From positions 1 through 64,000 of the forward strand of contig JAETQR010000010.1 in NCBI GenBank assembly GCA_021770615.1: 64,000 nt of DNA. Direction: 5' to 3'. A model generated the notes under the pieces. That model was not told where the DNA came from, searched no databases, and worked only from the letters and a program-made list of their open reading frames with translations. Below are positions 43,532-52,529 of the stretch, in pieces. How positions within the stretch are numbered: the stretch's first letter is position 1; each line of letters opens with the position of its first letter. Position numbers and translations under genes: made by a program. Source of the stretch: Lachnospiraceae bacterium. GTDB lineage: Bacteria > Bacillota_A > Clostridia > Lachnospirales > Lachnospiraceae.

Positions 43532-44959
43532 ATGGAATTAAAGAAGAATCAGGAAATCATATTGAAAATAGATGATCTGGGAAATGACGGAGAAGGTATC
43601 GGCCATGTGGACGGTTATGCTCTTTTTGTGAAGGATGCACTTCCGGGAGAAATGATCCGGGCGAAGATCATGAAGTGCCGGAAGAATTTCGGATTTGCCA
43701 GACTGGTAGAGATCTTGCCGGGTGAGGCTGACCCGGAGGTGGGGCGGGTGCTGCCCCGGTGCCCGGTTGCGAGGCAGTGTGGCGGCTGCACCCTGCAGCA
43801 CCTTTCTTATGAAAAACAGCTTGCATTTAAGGAAAAGAAAGTGCGCGATTGTCTGGAAAGGATCGGCGGAGTGGATTTTACACGTGGGCCGGATGGCAGT
43901 CAGGCGGTGGAATGGCTGCCGATCATGGGAATGGATGAGCCATGGCATTACCGGAATAAAGCGCAGTTTCCTGTGAGGATGCAGAGAGACAATGGTGACA
44001 GTGGTGAACTGCGTCCGGTCACAGGCTTTTATGCAGGGCGTACCCATAGTATCATTCCGATGACAGATTGTGCCATACAGCACCCCTGTATGAGAGGGAT
44101 CCTGGAAGCAGTGCTTTCATGGATGGAAGAGCAACATGTGCCGGCATATGATGAAACCAGACAGAGCGGACTAGTGCGCCATATTTATATACGGCATGCG
44201 TATTACACGGATCAAATTATGGTATGCCTTGTCGTAAACAGCAGGAAAATAAGTGGGGAACTGCAGAGGACACTTGTAGATAAACTAGCGAAAATTCCGG
44301 GGATGGCCAGCATTTTCTTAAATATAAATACAGAGCAGACAAATGTAATACTTGGGAAAGAGATGAGATTACTCTGGGGTGAGGAGTATATCGTGGACCG
44401 GATCGGTGATATCCGCTACCGTATCTCACCCCAGTCTTTTTATCAGGTCAATCCGGTGCAGACGGAGAAGCTTTATGGGACTGCTCTGGAGTTTGCGGAG
44501 CTGTCCGGTGAGGAGACGGTGTGGGATCTTTACTGCGGCATCGGGACGATTTCTCTTTTTTTGGCGCAAAGAGCGAAAAAGGTATACGGAGTGGAGATCG
44601 TGCCGGAGGCTGTCGAGAATGCAAAGGAAAATGCCCGCCTGAACGGTATCCGTAACGCAGAATTTTTCTGCGGGGCTGCCGAGGAGGTTGTGCCGGAGCT
44701 GGCAGAAGCAGCACAAACGGGCAGAGCAGATGTGGTCGTGGTGGATCCGCCGCGTAAGGGCTGTGATGGTGTCCTGCTCGATACCATCGGGAGGATGGCG
44801 CCGGAGAGGATCGTCTATGTGAGCTGTGACCCGGGGACGTTAGCGCGGGATGTGAAGGTGCTTATGGGGAAGGGGTATGAGGTGAGGAAAGTGAGGGCTT
44901 GTGATATGTTTGGGCAGGGAGGACATGTGGAGAGCGTGTGCCTGCTACATCGGAGATGA
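43532..44959 (+). CDS. rlmD: 23S rRNA (uracil-5-)-methyltransferase, RlmD/RumA type
   Basis: This 475-residue enzyme makes 5-methyluridine in 23S rRNA with S-adenosylmethionine. An N-terminal TRAM domain (about 1-60) is followed by cysteines of a [4Fe-4S] cluster (CPVARQCGGC near residue 74). The methyltransferase motifs are DLYCGIGTISLF, DPPRKGCD, and the catalytic Cys in YVSCDPGTLARD (about residue 432). The length fits the RlmCD/RumA family of Firmicutes, so either U747 or U1939 or both may be targets. It is the last core-like gene before the AT-rich island. Confidence 0.93.
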   Translation: MELKKNQEIILKIDDLGNDGEGIGHVDGYALFVKDALPGEMIRAKIMKCRKNFGFARLVEILPGEADPEVGRVLPRCPVARQCGGCTLQHLSYEKQLAFKEKKVRDCLERIGGVDFTRGPDGSQAVEWLPIMGMDEPWHYRNKAQFPVRMQRDNGDSGELRPVTGFYAGRTHSIIPMTDCAIQHPCMRGILEAVLSWMEEQHVPAYDETRQSGLVRHIYIRHAYYTDQIMVCLVVNSRKISGELQRTLVDKLAKIPGMASIFLNINTEQTNVILGKEMRLLWGEEYIVDRIGDIRYRISPQSFYQVNPVQTEKLYGTALEFAELSGEETVWDLYCGIGTISLFLAQRAKKVYGVEIVPEAVENAKENARLNGIRNAEFFCGAAEEVVPELAEAAQTGRADVVVVDPPRKGCDGVLLDTIGRMAPERIVYVSCDPGTLARDVKVLMGKGYEVRKVRACDMFGQGGHVESVCLLHRR

Positions 44960-45197
44960 TACAAACATATCGCATGCGATGTGTTGAAGTCCTTGATTTT
45001 ACGCACTTTGAGAGGTTTTTCAGGTTTGACCAGAGTGATAGAGAAAACAGAGGATATGATGTAATATTTTTATATGCAGAATTTTGTCAGATGAAGAATG
45101 TACTGTATTTGGAGATATTCGTATTAATAAAATACGTTAAGTGTAAAAATAATGTCAAATGCGTTATAGATAGCAATCAGTGGATAAGGAGACCAAT
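44960..45197. other. Left edge of the AT-rich accessory island
   Basis: Composition shifts here from mid-GC to clearly AT-rich. A short open frame (44938-45213) overlaps the rlmD end and has no ribosome site. I see no integrase and no clear attachment repeat, only a sharp change of base usage. Confidence 0.5.
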
Positions 45198-45860
45198 ATG
45201 CGAAAAAATATAGAGATTCGGCTACTATCAAAGGAACAGGATTGTGAAAATTATATCAGGCTTCAAAAGGAAGTTTCACCATTTAGGCATCTGTTTGATG
45301 AAAAAGACTTGTGTGATAAATCTTGGGAGGATATGTTTATTGAAGGTAGGATTCCATATGCCATTATACAGGTGGAGGATGGAGAATTTTGTGGGTATTG
45401 TGCTATTAAAAATATCAAACAGGATAAGCCGGAGATTGAAATAGAATTATTGGAAAAATTCAGGGGTTGTGGAATGGGATATACTGCATTGTGTAATTTG
45501 ATATATATGATGAAAGAAGTACATGGAATTAAGAACTTTACATATTGTACGGACTCAGATAATTATGCTTCTCAGGGACTTGTAAGCAAGGTTGGTGGGA
45601 AACCACATGGGTTAAAACGGTTCTTTTTCTTAAGAGAAGATGAGACGGAAAAATTTGAAGAAGAGAATATGGATATGATAGATGACAAAGTAAAAGAGGT
45701 TGCAGCAGCATTTGATGTAGAACCGAGAAAGCTATTGTCGCATATTCTTGTTTACACGATTGATATAGATGATTTTGTGCAATCCGTGAAAACGAATAAG
45801 AAAAGACAAAATGTTTCTATAAAAACAGAAGGATTTAATTTAGATAATGTAGTGAGATGA
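45198..45860 (+). CDS. GNAT-family N-acetyltransferase
   Basis: This 220-residue protein has a GNAT core (about residues 1-150) with the acetyl-CoA-binding loop in LLEKFRGCGMGYTALCNLI (the Q/RxxGxG/A pattern). A C-terminal extension of about 70 residues is not typical. ATG 45198 has AAGGAG six bases before, and the in-frame GTG at 45180 lies upstream of that ribosome site. The acceptor is unknown. It sits at the left end of the defence-rich island, followed by a 42-codon gene and gajA-like gene; a link to defence is only positional. Confidence 0.75.
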   Translation: MRKNIEIRLLSKEQDCENYIRLQKEVSPFRHLFDEKDLCDKSWEDMFIEGRIPYAIIQVEDGEFCGYCAIKNIKQDKPEIEIELLEKFRGCGMGYTALCNLIYMMKEVHGIKNFTYCTDSDNYASQGLVSKVGGKPHGLKRFFFLREDETEKFEEENMDMIDDKVKEVAAAFDVEPRKLLSHILVYTIDIDDFVQSVKTNKKRQNVSIKTEGFNLDNVVR

Positions 45861-45872
45861 AAGGCGGAAAAG

Positions 45873-46001
45873 ATGTATATGGATAATCTTTTAGAAAAAC
45901 TGTACAGTATTCACGAAAAGGATTCACAAAATGCCCTTGCAGAAATGAAAGGCTTGTTAAAAAGGGAGTTACAACAGTTAGAGGAATGGGAAAATTTGTA
46001 A
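45873..46001 (+). CDS. 42-residue helical peptide
   Basis: The frame from ATG 45873 to the TAA at 45999-46001 has AAGGCGG in front. The product is highly charged and helical (NLLEKLYSIHEKDSQNALAE, then RELQQLEEWE), without a membrane segment. It lies between the GNAT gene (12 bases away) and the gajA-like gene (86 bases away). I do not recognise it. A small regulator or partner protein is possible. Confidence 0.45.
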   Translation: MYMDNLLEKLYSIHEKDSQNALAEMKGLLKRELQQLEEWENL

Positions 46002-46087
46002 TATGTTATTAGTAATGTAGCTGATAATGCTTAATTAAATTATTAGTAAACAAATGCCGGGATTCAGTTAGGGAAAGGTAAGATAAA

Positions 46088-47710
46088 ATGACAATAAGGA
46101 AGTTACTAATAAAAAATTATAAATCAATCGAAAATACAGTTATAAATTTGAATGAAGATATTAATGTTTTTGTTGGAGAAAATGATTCTGGAAAAAGTAC
46201 AATTTTAGAGGCTTTATCTATTGTGACAACAGGAAAATTAAATGGATATGCATTTGAGAGACAAATTAAAGCTAATATATTTAATTGTAAAGAAAGAGAA
46301 CAGTATATTGAATCATTAAAAACCGTAAGTAAAACTATGGAGCCTCCCCGAATTATTATAGAGGTATATCTGGATTTAGACGATAAGCAGTATGCAGGAA
46401 CAAACAATGAATTAAGAGAAGATAGTGCAGGTATTAGAATGGAATTGTCGCTTAACCAAGAATATGCGGATGCATATAAGCAAATGCTTAAGGCAGGGGA
46501 AATATACGACATTCCAGTTGAATTATATTCTGTTTCTTTTCGATATTTTAAAGGAGACCTGGTAGCTTTTAGATTCGCACCAGTAAAAGCAAGTGTTATT
46601 GATACAACGAGAAAAGATTATTCATATGTTATGGATCATTTTGTAACTGAAAATATTACTACTTATTTGACTTCACAAGAACAGACAGATTTAAGTACTG
46701 CATATAGAAAGAGCAGGCATTCTTTTCATGAAAATGGAGCTGTTAAGCAATTAAATGAATCAGTACGTGAAAATGTGCAAATGAATAATAAGGGAATTAC
46801 AATTGATTTACGTGAAGATGGAGTAGATGAATGGAAACGTCAGATGTCAGTTGTGGTTGAAGATATACCGTTTGAAAATGTTGGGTTTGGAACACAGAAT
46901 TTTATTAAGATTGAATTGGCGATCAAAAATTCTAAAGAACAGGTGAATGTAGTTTTAATGGAAGAACCAGAAAATAATTTATCTTTTACTAATATGGTTA
47001 AGTTGATTAAAAATGTGATTGAGAGTGAAGGAAAACAAGTTTTTATTTCTACACATAGCAGTTATGTTGCGAATAAATTAGACTTAGGGAAAATTTATCT
47101 GATGAATAGCGGTGAGATTTTTCCGATGTCAAATTTGAAGGAAGAAACAAAAAAGTATTTCATGAAATTACCAGGCTATGATACTTTGAGGGTTATATTA
47201 GCTGAAAAAGTTATATTGGTTGAGGGACCGACTGATGAGCTTATAATACAAAGAGCATATTTGGATGAATATGGAAAGCTTCCTATCAGTGATGGGATTG
47301 ATATAATAGTTGTTGATTCACTTGCTTTCAAGAGATATTGTGATATTGTGTCAATGTTAAATAAAAAGGTAGTTATTGTGACAGATAATGATGGAAATAT
47401 AGATGAACACATAAAAAAGAAATATAATGATTACCTTACCAAAGATAATTTGTTGTTTATCTATGAGAAAGATGAGGCATTAAATACAATTGAGCCAAGT
47501 GTTTTATCGGTGAATTGTGAAAATGGAGAGCCTACAGAAACTTTTAAGGAGGCAATATCTAAAAATGGTTCCATGAAATCTAAAGGGAAACAGGCAATTT
47601 TGGAATTTATGAAGAATAATAAGGCTGAATGGGCATTACGAGTTTTTGATAGTGCAGAAAAAATAAATTATCCGGAGTATATTAAAAATGCAATCAAACA
47701 ATATAATTAA
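46088..47710 (+). CDS. OLD-family ATPase/TOPRIM nuclease, GajA-like
   Basis: This 540-residue protein has an SMC/ABC-type ATPase split by a helical insert. Walker A is GENDSGKST (residues 30-38), and Walker B with signature is VVLMEEPENNLS (about 287). The C-terminal TOPRIM nuclease domain has the Glu in VILVEGPTDE (about 375-384) and the metal-binding Asp pair in TDNDG (about 431). This is the class 2 OLD layout found in Gabija GajA, a DNA-nicking anti-phage effector held in check by nucleotides. The next gene, a UvrD-like helicase, overlaps it by 23 bases, matching GajB. Confidence 0.85.
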   Translation: MTIRKLLIKNYKSIENTVINLNEDINVFVGENDSGKSTILEALSIVTTGKLNGYAFERQIKANIFNCKEREQYIESLKTVSKTMEPPRIIIEVYLDLDDKQYAGTNNELREDSAGIRMELSLNQEYADAYKQMLKAGEIYDIPVELYSVSFRYFKGDLVAFRFAPVKASVIDTTRKDYSYVMDHFVTENITTYLTSQEQTDLSTAYRKSRHSFHENGAVKQLNESVRENVQMNNKGITIDLREDGVDEWKRQMSVVVEDIPFENVGFGTQNFIKIELAIKNSKEQVNVVLMEEPENNLSFTNMVKLIKNVIESEGKQVFISTHSSYVANKLDLGKIYLMNSGEIFPMSNLKEETKKYFMKLPGYDTLRVILAEKVILVEGPTDELIIQRAYLDEYGKLPISDGIDIIVVDSLAFKRYCDIVSMLNKKVVIVTDNDGNIDEHIKKKYNDYLTKDNLLFIYEKDEALNTIEPSVLSVNCENGEPTETFKEAISKNGSMKSKGKQAILEFMKNNKAEWALRVFDSAEKINYPEYIKNAIKQYN

Positions 47711-48827
47711 AATTGAAGCAGCAGGAGCAGGGAAGACATACAGTTTATGTGAAAGTGCCTTGAAGGTTACAGAGAAAGAAACGAAAATAAAGCGAGTTCT
47801 CATACTCAGTTATACAAACAGGGGTATTGATGCGATTAAAACTGAGATTAAGAAACAAAATATGGGTGTTTTAAGTAATAATATTGATGTTATGAGTTGG
47901 TATACTTTTTTATTAGGAGAGTTGATAAAGCCGTATCAATCTTTTCTGTTTGATATCAATGAGATTAAATCTTTGGATTTTAGTGAGATGTATGGAAAAA
48001 TTAATTATGGAAAGAGAGGGACCAAAGGAAGATATATAAATTCACATGGAGATATTCGTTCGAATTTTGCAAGTGAGTTAATAGTATATCTAGACAGTAT
48101 TAGCAATTCTAGAGTCATAAATCGACTTCAAGAAATATATAGTCATATCTTTATTGATGAAGTGCAAGATATGGCGGGTTATGATTTAAATATTATTGAA
48201 ATTTTAATGAAATCGGATATTTCGGTAACTTGTGTAGGTGATAATAAGCAAGCAACTTTTAAAACAAATAATTCTATAAAAAATAAAAAAATGACAGGAA
48301 CGAATATATGGATGTTTTTTGAAAAGATGGTTAGTGAGGGTATTGCTGAAATAAAGAAGAACCTTGTAAGTAGAAGATTTAATGGGAAAATATGTAGTTT
48401 TGCAAATGAAGTTTATTCTAATGAAAATAATATGTCTACTTCAATGTTAGATGTAACAGAACATGATGGTGTGATTTTAATTGCAAAAGATGATTTGTTA
48501 GAATATTATAATTATTTTTTACCAACTGTATTGAGATATGATAAGAAGACAGATACAGGAATATATTTGTCTTATAATTTTGGTGAATGCAAAGGAATGA
48601 CATTTGAGCGAGTAATAATATTTCCGAATGGACCTTTTAAAGATTTTATACTTAAGGGAAAAGTGTTAAAAAGTCCACAAAAATATTATGTAGCAGCAAC
48701 AAGGGCAAAATACAGCATTGCATTTGTTTTGGATAAATTACCAGCAGAAAATGATAAATGGAAAAAAGGCGTGCTAAATATCGGAGAACATACAATAGGG
48801 GTTTTGGATTATGTGACAAGTGTTTGA
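47688..48827 (+). CDS. UvrD-like helicase, GajB-like (short)
   Basis: This 379-residue superfamily 1 helicase has Walker A AAGAGKT (about residues 11-17), DEVQD (about 156) for motif II, VGDNKQA for motif III, and ATRAKYSIAF for motif VI. It is shorter than the roughly 490-residue GajB of the described Bacillus system, and much shorter than UvrD, so the 1B/2B insertions are reduced. It overlaps the GajA-like gene, so the two are translated together. In Gabija the helicase senses DNA ends or ATP use and activates GajA. Confidence 0.82.
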   Translation: MQSNNIIKIEAAGAGKTYSLCESALKVTEKETKIKRVLILSYTNRGIDAIKTEIKKQNMGVLSNNIDVMSWYTFLLGELIKPYQSFLFDINEIKSLDFSEMYGKINYGKRGTKGRYINSHGDIRSNFASELIVYLDSISNSRVINRLQEIYSHIFIDEVQDMAGYDLNIIEILMKSDISVTCVGDNKQATFKTNNSIKNKKMTGTNIWMFFEKMVSEGIAEIKKNLVSRRFNGKICSFANEVYSNENNMSTSMLDVTEHDGVILIAKDDLLEYYNYFLPTVLRYDKKTDTGIYLSYNFGECKGMTFERVIIFPNGPFKDFILKGKVLKSPQKYYVAATRAKYSIAFVLDKLPAENDKWKKGVLNIGEHTIGVLDYVTSV

Positions 48828-48920
48828 TTAAAATGTGGATTCCATTTGGTTTAAAATTTCATTGTCTTATTGGGCATTGCATGGTAAGATAATGAAAACG
48901 GACAAAGGCAGGTGCATTAG

Positions 48921-49727
48921 TTGGCAGATAAAAAACAAAACAGCGAACAGAAAAGACAATATATTTTAGATCGGATTCAGGAAATGTGCTATTTTGATGA
49001 TGACTTCATGACTAAGTGTTTTGAGGATTATAAGGAAGGCATTGAACTGGTTTTGCGTATTATAATGAATGATGATGAACTGGTGGTAGAAAAGGTACGT
49101 ACACAGGTTGGCATAAAGAACTTACAAGGGCGTTCTATACGAATGGATGTGACAGCAGTTGACCGTGCAGCTAAACAGTATGATGTGGAAACACAGCGTG
49201 CACCTTCTGGGGCAAAACCAAGGAGGGCAAGATATAATAGCAGTATTATGGATGCTAATGCTATTCTTCCGGGAGATGATACAGAATATTTGCCGGAAAC
49301 TTATGTGATTTTTATTACGGAAACTGATGTTTTGCAAAGGAATTTGCCGATATACCATATAGATAGAAGGATCGAAGAGACAGGGGAGCTTTTTGGAGAT
49401 GATGCACATATTATATATGTGAATGGACAAATTAAAGATAACACGCCACTAGGAAAACTGATGCATGATTTCAGTTGTACGAATCCGGAAGATATGAATT
49501 ATAAGGAATTGGCAGAACGTGCCAGATATTTCAAGACAGATAAGGAGGGACAAAGATCTATGTGTAAGATTGTGGAAGATATTGTGGCAAAAGAAATGAA
49601 AGAAGAGCGGATAGAGTTTGCAAAAAATCTCTTAAATAATGGTAAGTTGACATTGGAAGAGATTGCACAATGTTCAGGATTGACAGTAGAAGAAGTAAAG
49701 GCAGTTAAGGTTTTGCAACCAGCTTGA
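48921..49727 (+). CDS. PD-(D/E)XK nuclease-family transposase-like protein (Rpn/PDDEXK_2)
   Basis: This 268-residue protein matches the Rpn/PDDEXK_2 group, a nuclease fold once annotated as transposase. It has RMDVTAVDRAAKQYDVETQR, giving the D-x(n)-ExQ pattern of the catalytic core at about residues 75-95. A C-terminal helix ends in KLTLEEIAQCSGLTVEEVK, a recurring tail in this group that resembles a helix-turn-helix. The TTG start at 48921 has AGGTG six bases before. These genes are abundant in Lachnospiraceae genomes and probably act on DNA recombination; inverted repeats are not evident here. Confidence 0.85.
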   Translation: MADKKQNSEQKRQYILDRIQEMCYFDDDFMTKCFEDYKEGIELVLRIIMNDDELVVEKVRTQVGIKNLQGRSIRMDVTAVDRAAKQYDVETQRAPSGAKPRRARYNSSIMDANAILPGDDTEYLPETYVIFITETDVLQRNLPIYHIDRRIEETGELFGDDAHIIYVNGQIKDNTPLGKLMHDFSCTNPEDMNYKELAERARYFKTDKEGQRSMCKIVEDIVAKEMKEERIEFAKNLLNNGKLTLEEIAQCSGLTVEEVKAVKVLQPA

Positions 49728-49756
49728 GTGAAATTATTAGCAGGTCAATTAAATGG

Positions 49757-49797
49757 AAAAGACAGGAACTTCGAAATGAGGTTATCCTGTCTTTTTT
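49757..49797 (+). terminator. Rho-independent terminator
   Basis: AAAAGACAGGA (49757-49767) pairs with TCCTGTCTTTT (49785-49795), ending in a T run, 30 bases after the PD-(D/E)XK gene. Confidence 0.88.
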
Positions 49798-49859
49798 GTG
49801 GTAATAGGTGTGACAATGTGAATTAAAAGAGATTTTTTATAAGAAATCGCAAAATATTG

Positions 49860-49888
49860 TTGACAAATTATGATGAATAGTGTGAATA
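49860..49888 (+). promoter_or_regulatory. Possible promoter of the TIR gene
   Basis: A perfect TTGACA at 49860-49865 is followed after 17 bases by TGAATA, a weak -10 box. It would leave a leader of about 95 bases before the TIR gene. Confidence 0.35.
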
Positions 49889-49989
49889 AAAGAACATATA
49901 TTCTAAAAATATTAAGAATCACACTTTGAATGTAGCAATTCATTTTTAGAAATAGGCAGATACGTTTTTCTTAAAGGAGGAGTAAAATT

Positions 49990-50694
49990 ATGGCAAGATG
50001 TACAGCACCAATTAATGGTCATCGAACAGCAAGTGGAAGGGCAAATTGTCCAGTGTGTGGAAGAGGCGGTATTTTAACTTACGGCTTTTATCCCAACTAT
50101 TCTCCATCATATTCTTCAATAGCAAATAATTCAAAAAGTAGTAGTAGTGGTGGCGGACAAGCTAAGAAGAGAGCACGTTGGTCTCCGAGCAGTTCTACTA
50201 TTTTATATTCGCCTGCGGAAATCCGTACACTTACTCCTGTACGTGAGAATGTTGTCAAGCGTTCGGAATTACCAGATTTACGTGATGTTTTTCTTTGCCA
50301 CGCTTGGGATGACCGTAAAGGTGCTGCTAAAGAATTACATGATATACTTGAATCTAAAGGTGTAACTGTTTGGTTTAGTGAAAAGGATGTTCCTTTGGGT
50401 TCATCGTTACTCCGTGAAATTGATAAGGGGTTGGTAAAATCTCGTATCGGTATTGTATTGGTTACACCCTCATTTCTTGAGCGTATTAAGGGAGAAGGAG
50501 TAGCGGATAAAGAGCTTTCAGCTCTGTTAGCTCGTGATTTGCTTGTACCAATTGTGCATAATACGACCTTTGAGGATTTGCGTGAAGTAAGTCCGTTGCT
50601 TGGTTCACGAAGTGGATTAAGTACTATTGAGGAATCAATGGAAGATGTTGCGGCTAAAATAGCGGAGTTGGTTACAATAGAAACAGACGAATAA
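49990..50694 (+). CDS. TIR-domain protein with N-terminal zinc-binding motif
   Basis: This 234-residue protein begins with a small zinc-binding-like motif (C4, H11, C20, C23) and a Ser/Gly-rich linker to about residue 75. The TIR domain follows (about 98-230): DVFLCHAWDDRKGAAKEL opens it, and E175 in DKELSALL fits the catalytic Glu of NAD-cleaving TIR domains. TIR proteins of bacteria cut NAD+ or make cyclic-ADP-ribose signals during phage defence. The N-terminal head also occurs on other bacterial defence-associated proteins, in my recollection, and may be a shared recognition part. AAAGGAGGAG lies before the ATG. The next gene is a SIR2-like remnant. Confidence 0.83.
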   Translation: MARCTAPINGHRTASGRANCPVCGRGGILTYGFYPNYSPSYSSIANNSKSSSSGGGQAKKRARWSPSSSTILYSPAEIRTLTPVRENVVKRSELPDLRDVFLCHAWDDRKGAAKELHDILESKGVTVWFSEKDVPLGSSLLREIDKGLVKSRIGIVLVTPSFLERIKGEGVADKELSALLARDLLVPIVHNTTFEDLREVSPLLGSRSGLSTIEESMEDVAAKIAELVTIETDE

Positions 50695-51461
50695 TTATAA
50701 GTTATATCGTTACAATATTTGAATTTGAAGTATGTAATTATTTTAGTGATTTGAAAATACCAGATGAGCCTACATTATATGATTATTTGGTTTTGTCACT
50801 GACGGAAAAGGATGCAATAATTTCATTTAATTGGGATTCATTCCTTATGCAGGCATATAGGCGTAACATAGATGTTGGTAATTTACCTGAACTGATATTT
50901 CCACATGGAAATTCAGGGGTAGGACTATGCAATGCCTGCAAAGTTAAGGGGTATGCAGGTTGTCTATGTCCGAACTGCTTTAAAGCATTGGAGCAAATGC
51001 CATTGTTGTATCCTACAGGCAAGAAAGATTATAATAGCAAGTCCATAATAAAAAATGAGTGGAATAGGGCTAAGGATGTTTTGTCAAGGGCGGCTCGAAT
51101 AACTGTTTATGGATATAGTGCACCTGTTACTGATGTTGAAGCTGTGGAACTTATGAAATCTGCTATTAGTATTAGTCAGATGAAAGATATTGTACCGTTT
51201 ACTATTATAAATTTACCGGAAAATGAAGATGAGAAAAGAAGAAAGTGGTCTGAGTTTTATGATGTAAAAATGGTATTATATTGTAATGAGTTTAAACAAT
51301 CATTATTATGGAGAAATCCAAGAGTGAGTTTGGAAACGCTTTTTGATGCAATTCTTCAAGGGCAACCAAGAAGCACTGAAAAGTTATTTAAGGAATTTTC
51401 AAAGTTAAGAGAATTGCAGGATTATGTTAAAACAATTACAGAGTTTGATATGTGTATTTGA
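50658..51461 (+). pseudogene. C-terminal half of a SIR2-like protein with zinc ribbon
   Basis: The open frame runs from just after a stop at 50655 to 51461, and sequence similarity to SIR2-like domains seems to start before any start codon (VTIFEFEV, then LKIPDEPTLYDYLVLSL). FNWDSF corresponds to the TTNYD motif of SIR2 folds, HGNSGVGLC leads into a CxxC...CxxC zinc ribbon, and VYGYSAPVTDVEA to the GYSLxDxD motif. The N-terminal Rossmann part with the NAD-binding GAGxS is missing. TTG 50751 could restart a 236-residue product. I read it as a truncated gene fused up to the TIR gene. Confidence 0.65.
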
Positions 51462-51518
51462 AGTATAGCTCTTTTTATATTTCGCAACAGAGTATTTTTG
51501 AAATGCATTAATCAAACG

Positions 51519-52442
51519 TCAATACACTCTAATTCGCAAAATCGACATCCAGTTTGCTGGGAATCCCATTGTATTGAGGGTGTCTGACGATGGATTATAC
51601 TTTTTAATGATTTTCTTTAAATCATAGTAGAACATGCGGAAATCTGCTGTATCAAGCAGGTATTTTAATGAAATCACGGTTGCAAACAAGTCCGATTTGC
51701 CACAGTTATACAAAGTGCCGATTTTAGGAATCCGTAGTTTTTTGTGGGCACTACGGTCCATAATTGCGTTACCATGCTGAACATTAAAAAGGCGGTTTCC
51801 GTGGGCGCAGATATTACGTGTTTTGGTTAGTATAACCAACATTTTAACCAATTCAGCACGTCCGATTTGATGGAAATCATTGCATACTAAAGTCTTGCAA
51901 TGACCTTTTAGATAGCGATACATAGAAGTGATTTCACCGAGAGTCAGATCAGTGGTTAATACCCAAAGAGGAACATCTTGGTATAATGATAAATGGTGTT
52001 TTATCTGTGGTGATGCATTTTTCCCATATATCTTTTGATTTATTTTTTTGAATAAAATGCGTACTTGATTTTGACGTTTACCATAATCATAATTGGCAGA
52101 ATTTTGGTAATCATTCATACTATTTCCATACAAGTTTGAAAAGTGGTATGAGATAGAGGACTTAATGTTTTTTTCGACAATTAAAATATATTTCAAAAAA
52201 ATTTCCCGCAAATCAGCATTAAAAAGATACATTTGATAAATGTCATCAAATGTAGTATCAAATATGTAACGGTTGGTTGTGCTATCTTTGAAGACTTCTT
52301 TGTATCCATTGATAAGTCCATAATAACCAATTTTGCTTAGAATATGAATAGCAAGGTTGTCGTCCTCAATGATTAAATTCTTGTTCTTTAAATGTTGGAT
52401 TTGAGCCTTATAATCCATAAAAGTAGTTCTGTTTGATGCCAT
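51519..52442 (-). CDS. abiF: AbiF/AbiD-type abortive infection protein (Abi_2, HEPN)
   Basis: This 307-residue protein has the Abi_2 layout: N-terminal TTFMDYKAQIQHLKNKNLII and HILSKIGYYGLINGY (about 1-50). A helical core follows, with the HEPN ribonuclease motif RxxxxH at R209-H214 (RNICAHGNRLFN). Abi_2 proteins were found in lactococcal abortive infection. Here ATG 52442 follows AAGGAG at 52452-52447. Directly upstream is a promoter, a structured RNA and a terminator, the arrangement of a small RNA that accompanies abiF genes (the abiF RNA motif). The protein probably cleaves RNA when freed from control by that RNA, which is inference. Confidence 0.85.
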   Translation of the reverse strand: MASNRTTFMDYKAQIQHLKNKNLIIEDDNLAIHILSKIGYYGLINGYKEVFKDSTTNRYIFDTTFDDIYQMYLFNADLREIFLKYILIVEKNIKSSISYHFSNLYGNSMNDYQNSANYDYGKRQNQVRILFKKINQKIYGKNASPQIKHHLSLYQDVPLWVLTTDLTLGEITSMYRYLKGHCKTLVCNDFHQIGRAELVKMLVILTKTRNICAHGNRLFNVQHGNAIMDRSAHKKLRIPKIGTLYNCGKSDLFATVISLKYLLDTADFRMFYYDLKKIIKKYNPSSDTLNTMGFPANWMSILRIRVY

Positions 52443-52454
52443 AAAAATCTCCTT

Positions 52455-52523
52455 AAAAACGAAACGGCCCCCGCAGGAGCCGCCCGGGTTACGGGCTTCT
52501 CAAGTTTCCGTAACTCATTCACT
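52455..52523 (-). ncRNA. abiF-type structured RNA upstream of the Abi_2 gene
   Basis: The minus-strand transcript from about 52523 has a first hairpin with stem GTTACGG (52514-52508) and CCGTAAC (52494-52488). A second, GC-rich hairpin (52482-52465, CGGCTCC with GGGGCCG) leads into a T-rich tract. It is separate from the coding region and has its own promoter. The position, size, and hairpin-plus-terminator build fit the published abiF RNA motif; I recall that motif but cannot align it. It resembles type III toxin-antitoxin arrangements. Confidence 0.72.
52465..52482 (-). terminator. Intrinsic terminator between the RNA and abiF
   Basis: CGGCTCC/GGGGCCG around TGCG (7 bp with one G-T pair) followed by TTTCGTTTTT. 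Read-through would be needed to reach the abiF start at 52442. Confidence 0.75.
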
Positions 52524-52529
52524 GGTACT

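Noticed and set aside
49990..51461. A Thoeris system (TIR plus SIR2-SLOG)
   Set aside because: The SIR2-like frame lacks the NAD-binding half and has a zinc ribbon and no SLOG domain, unlike ThsA.
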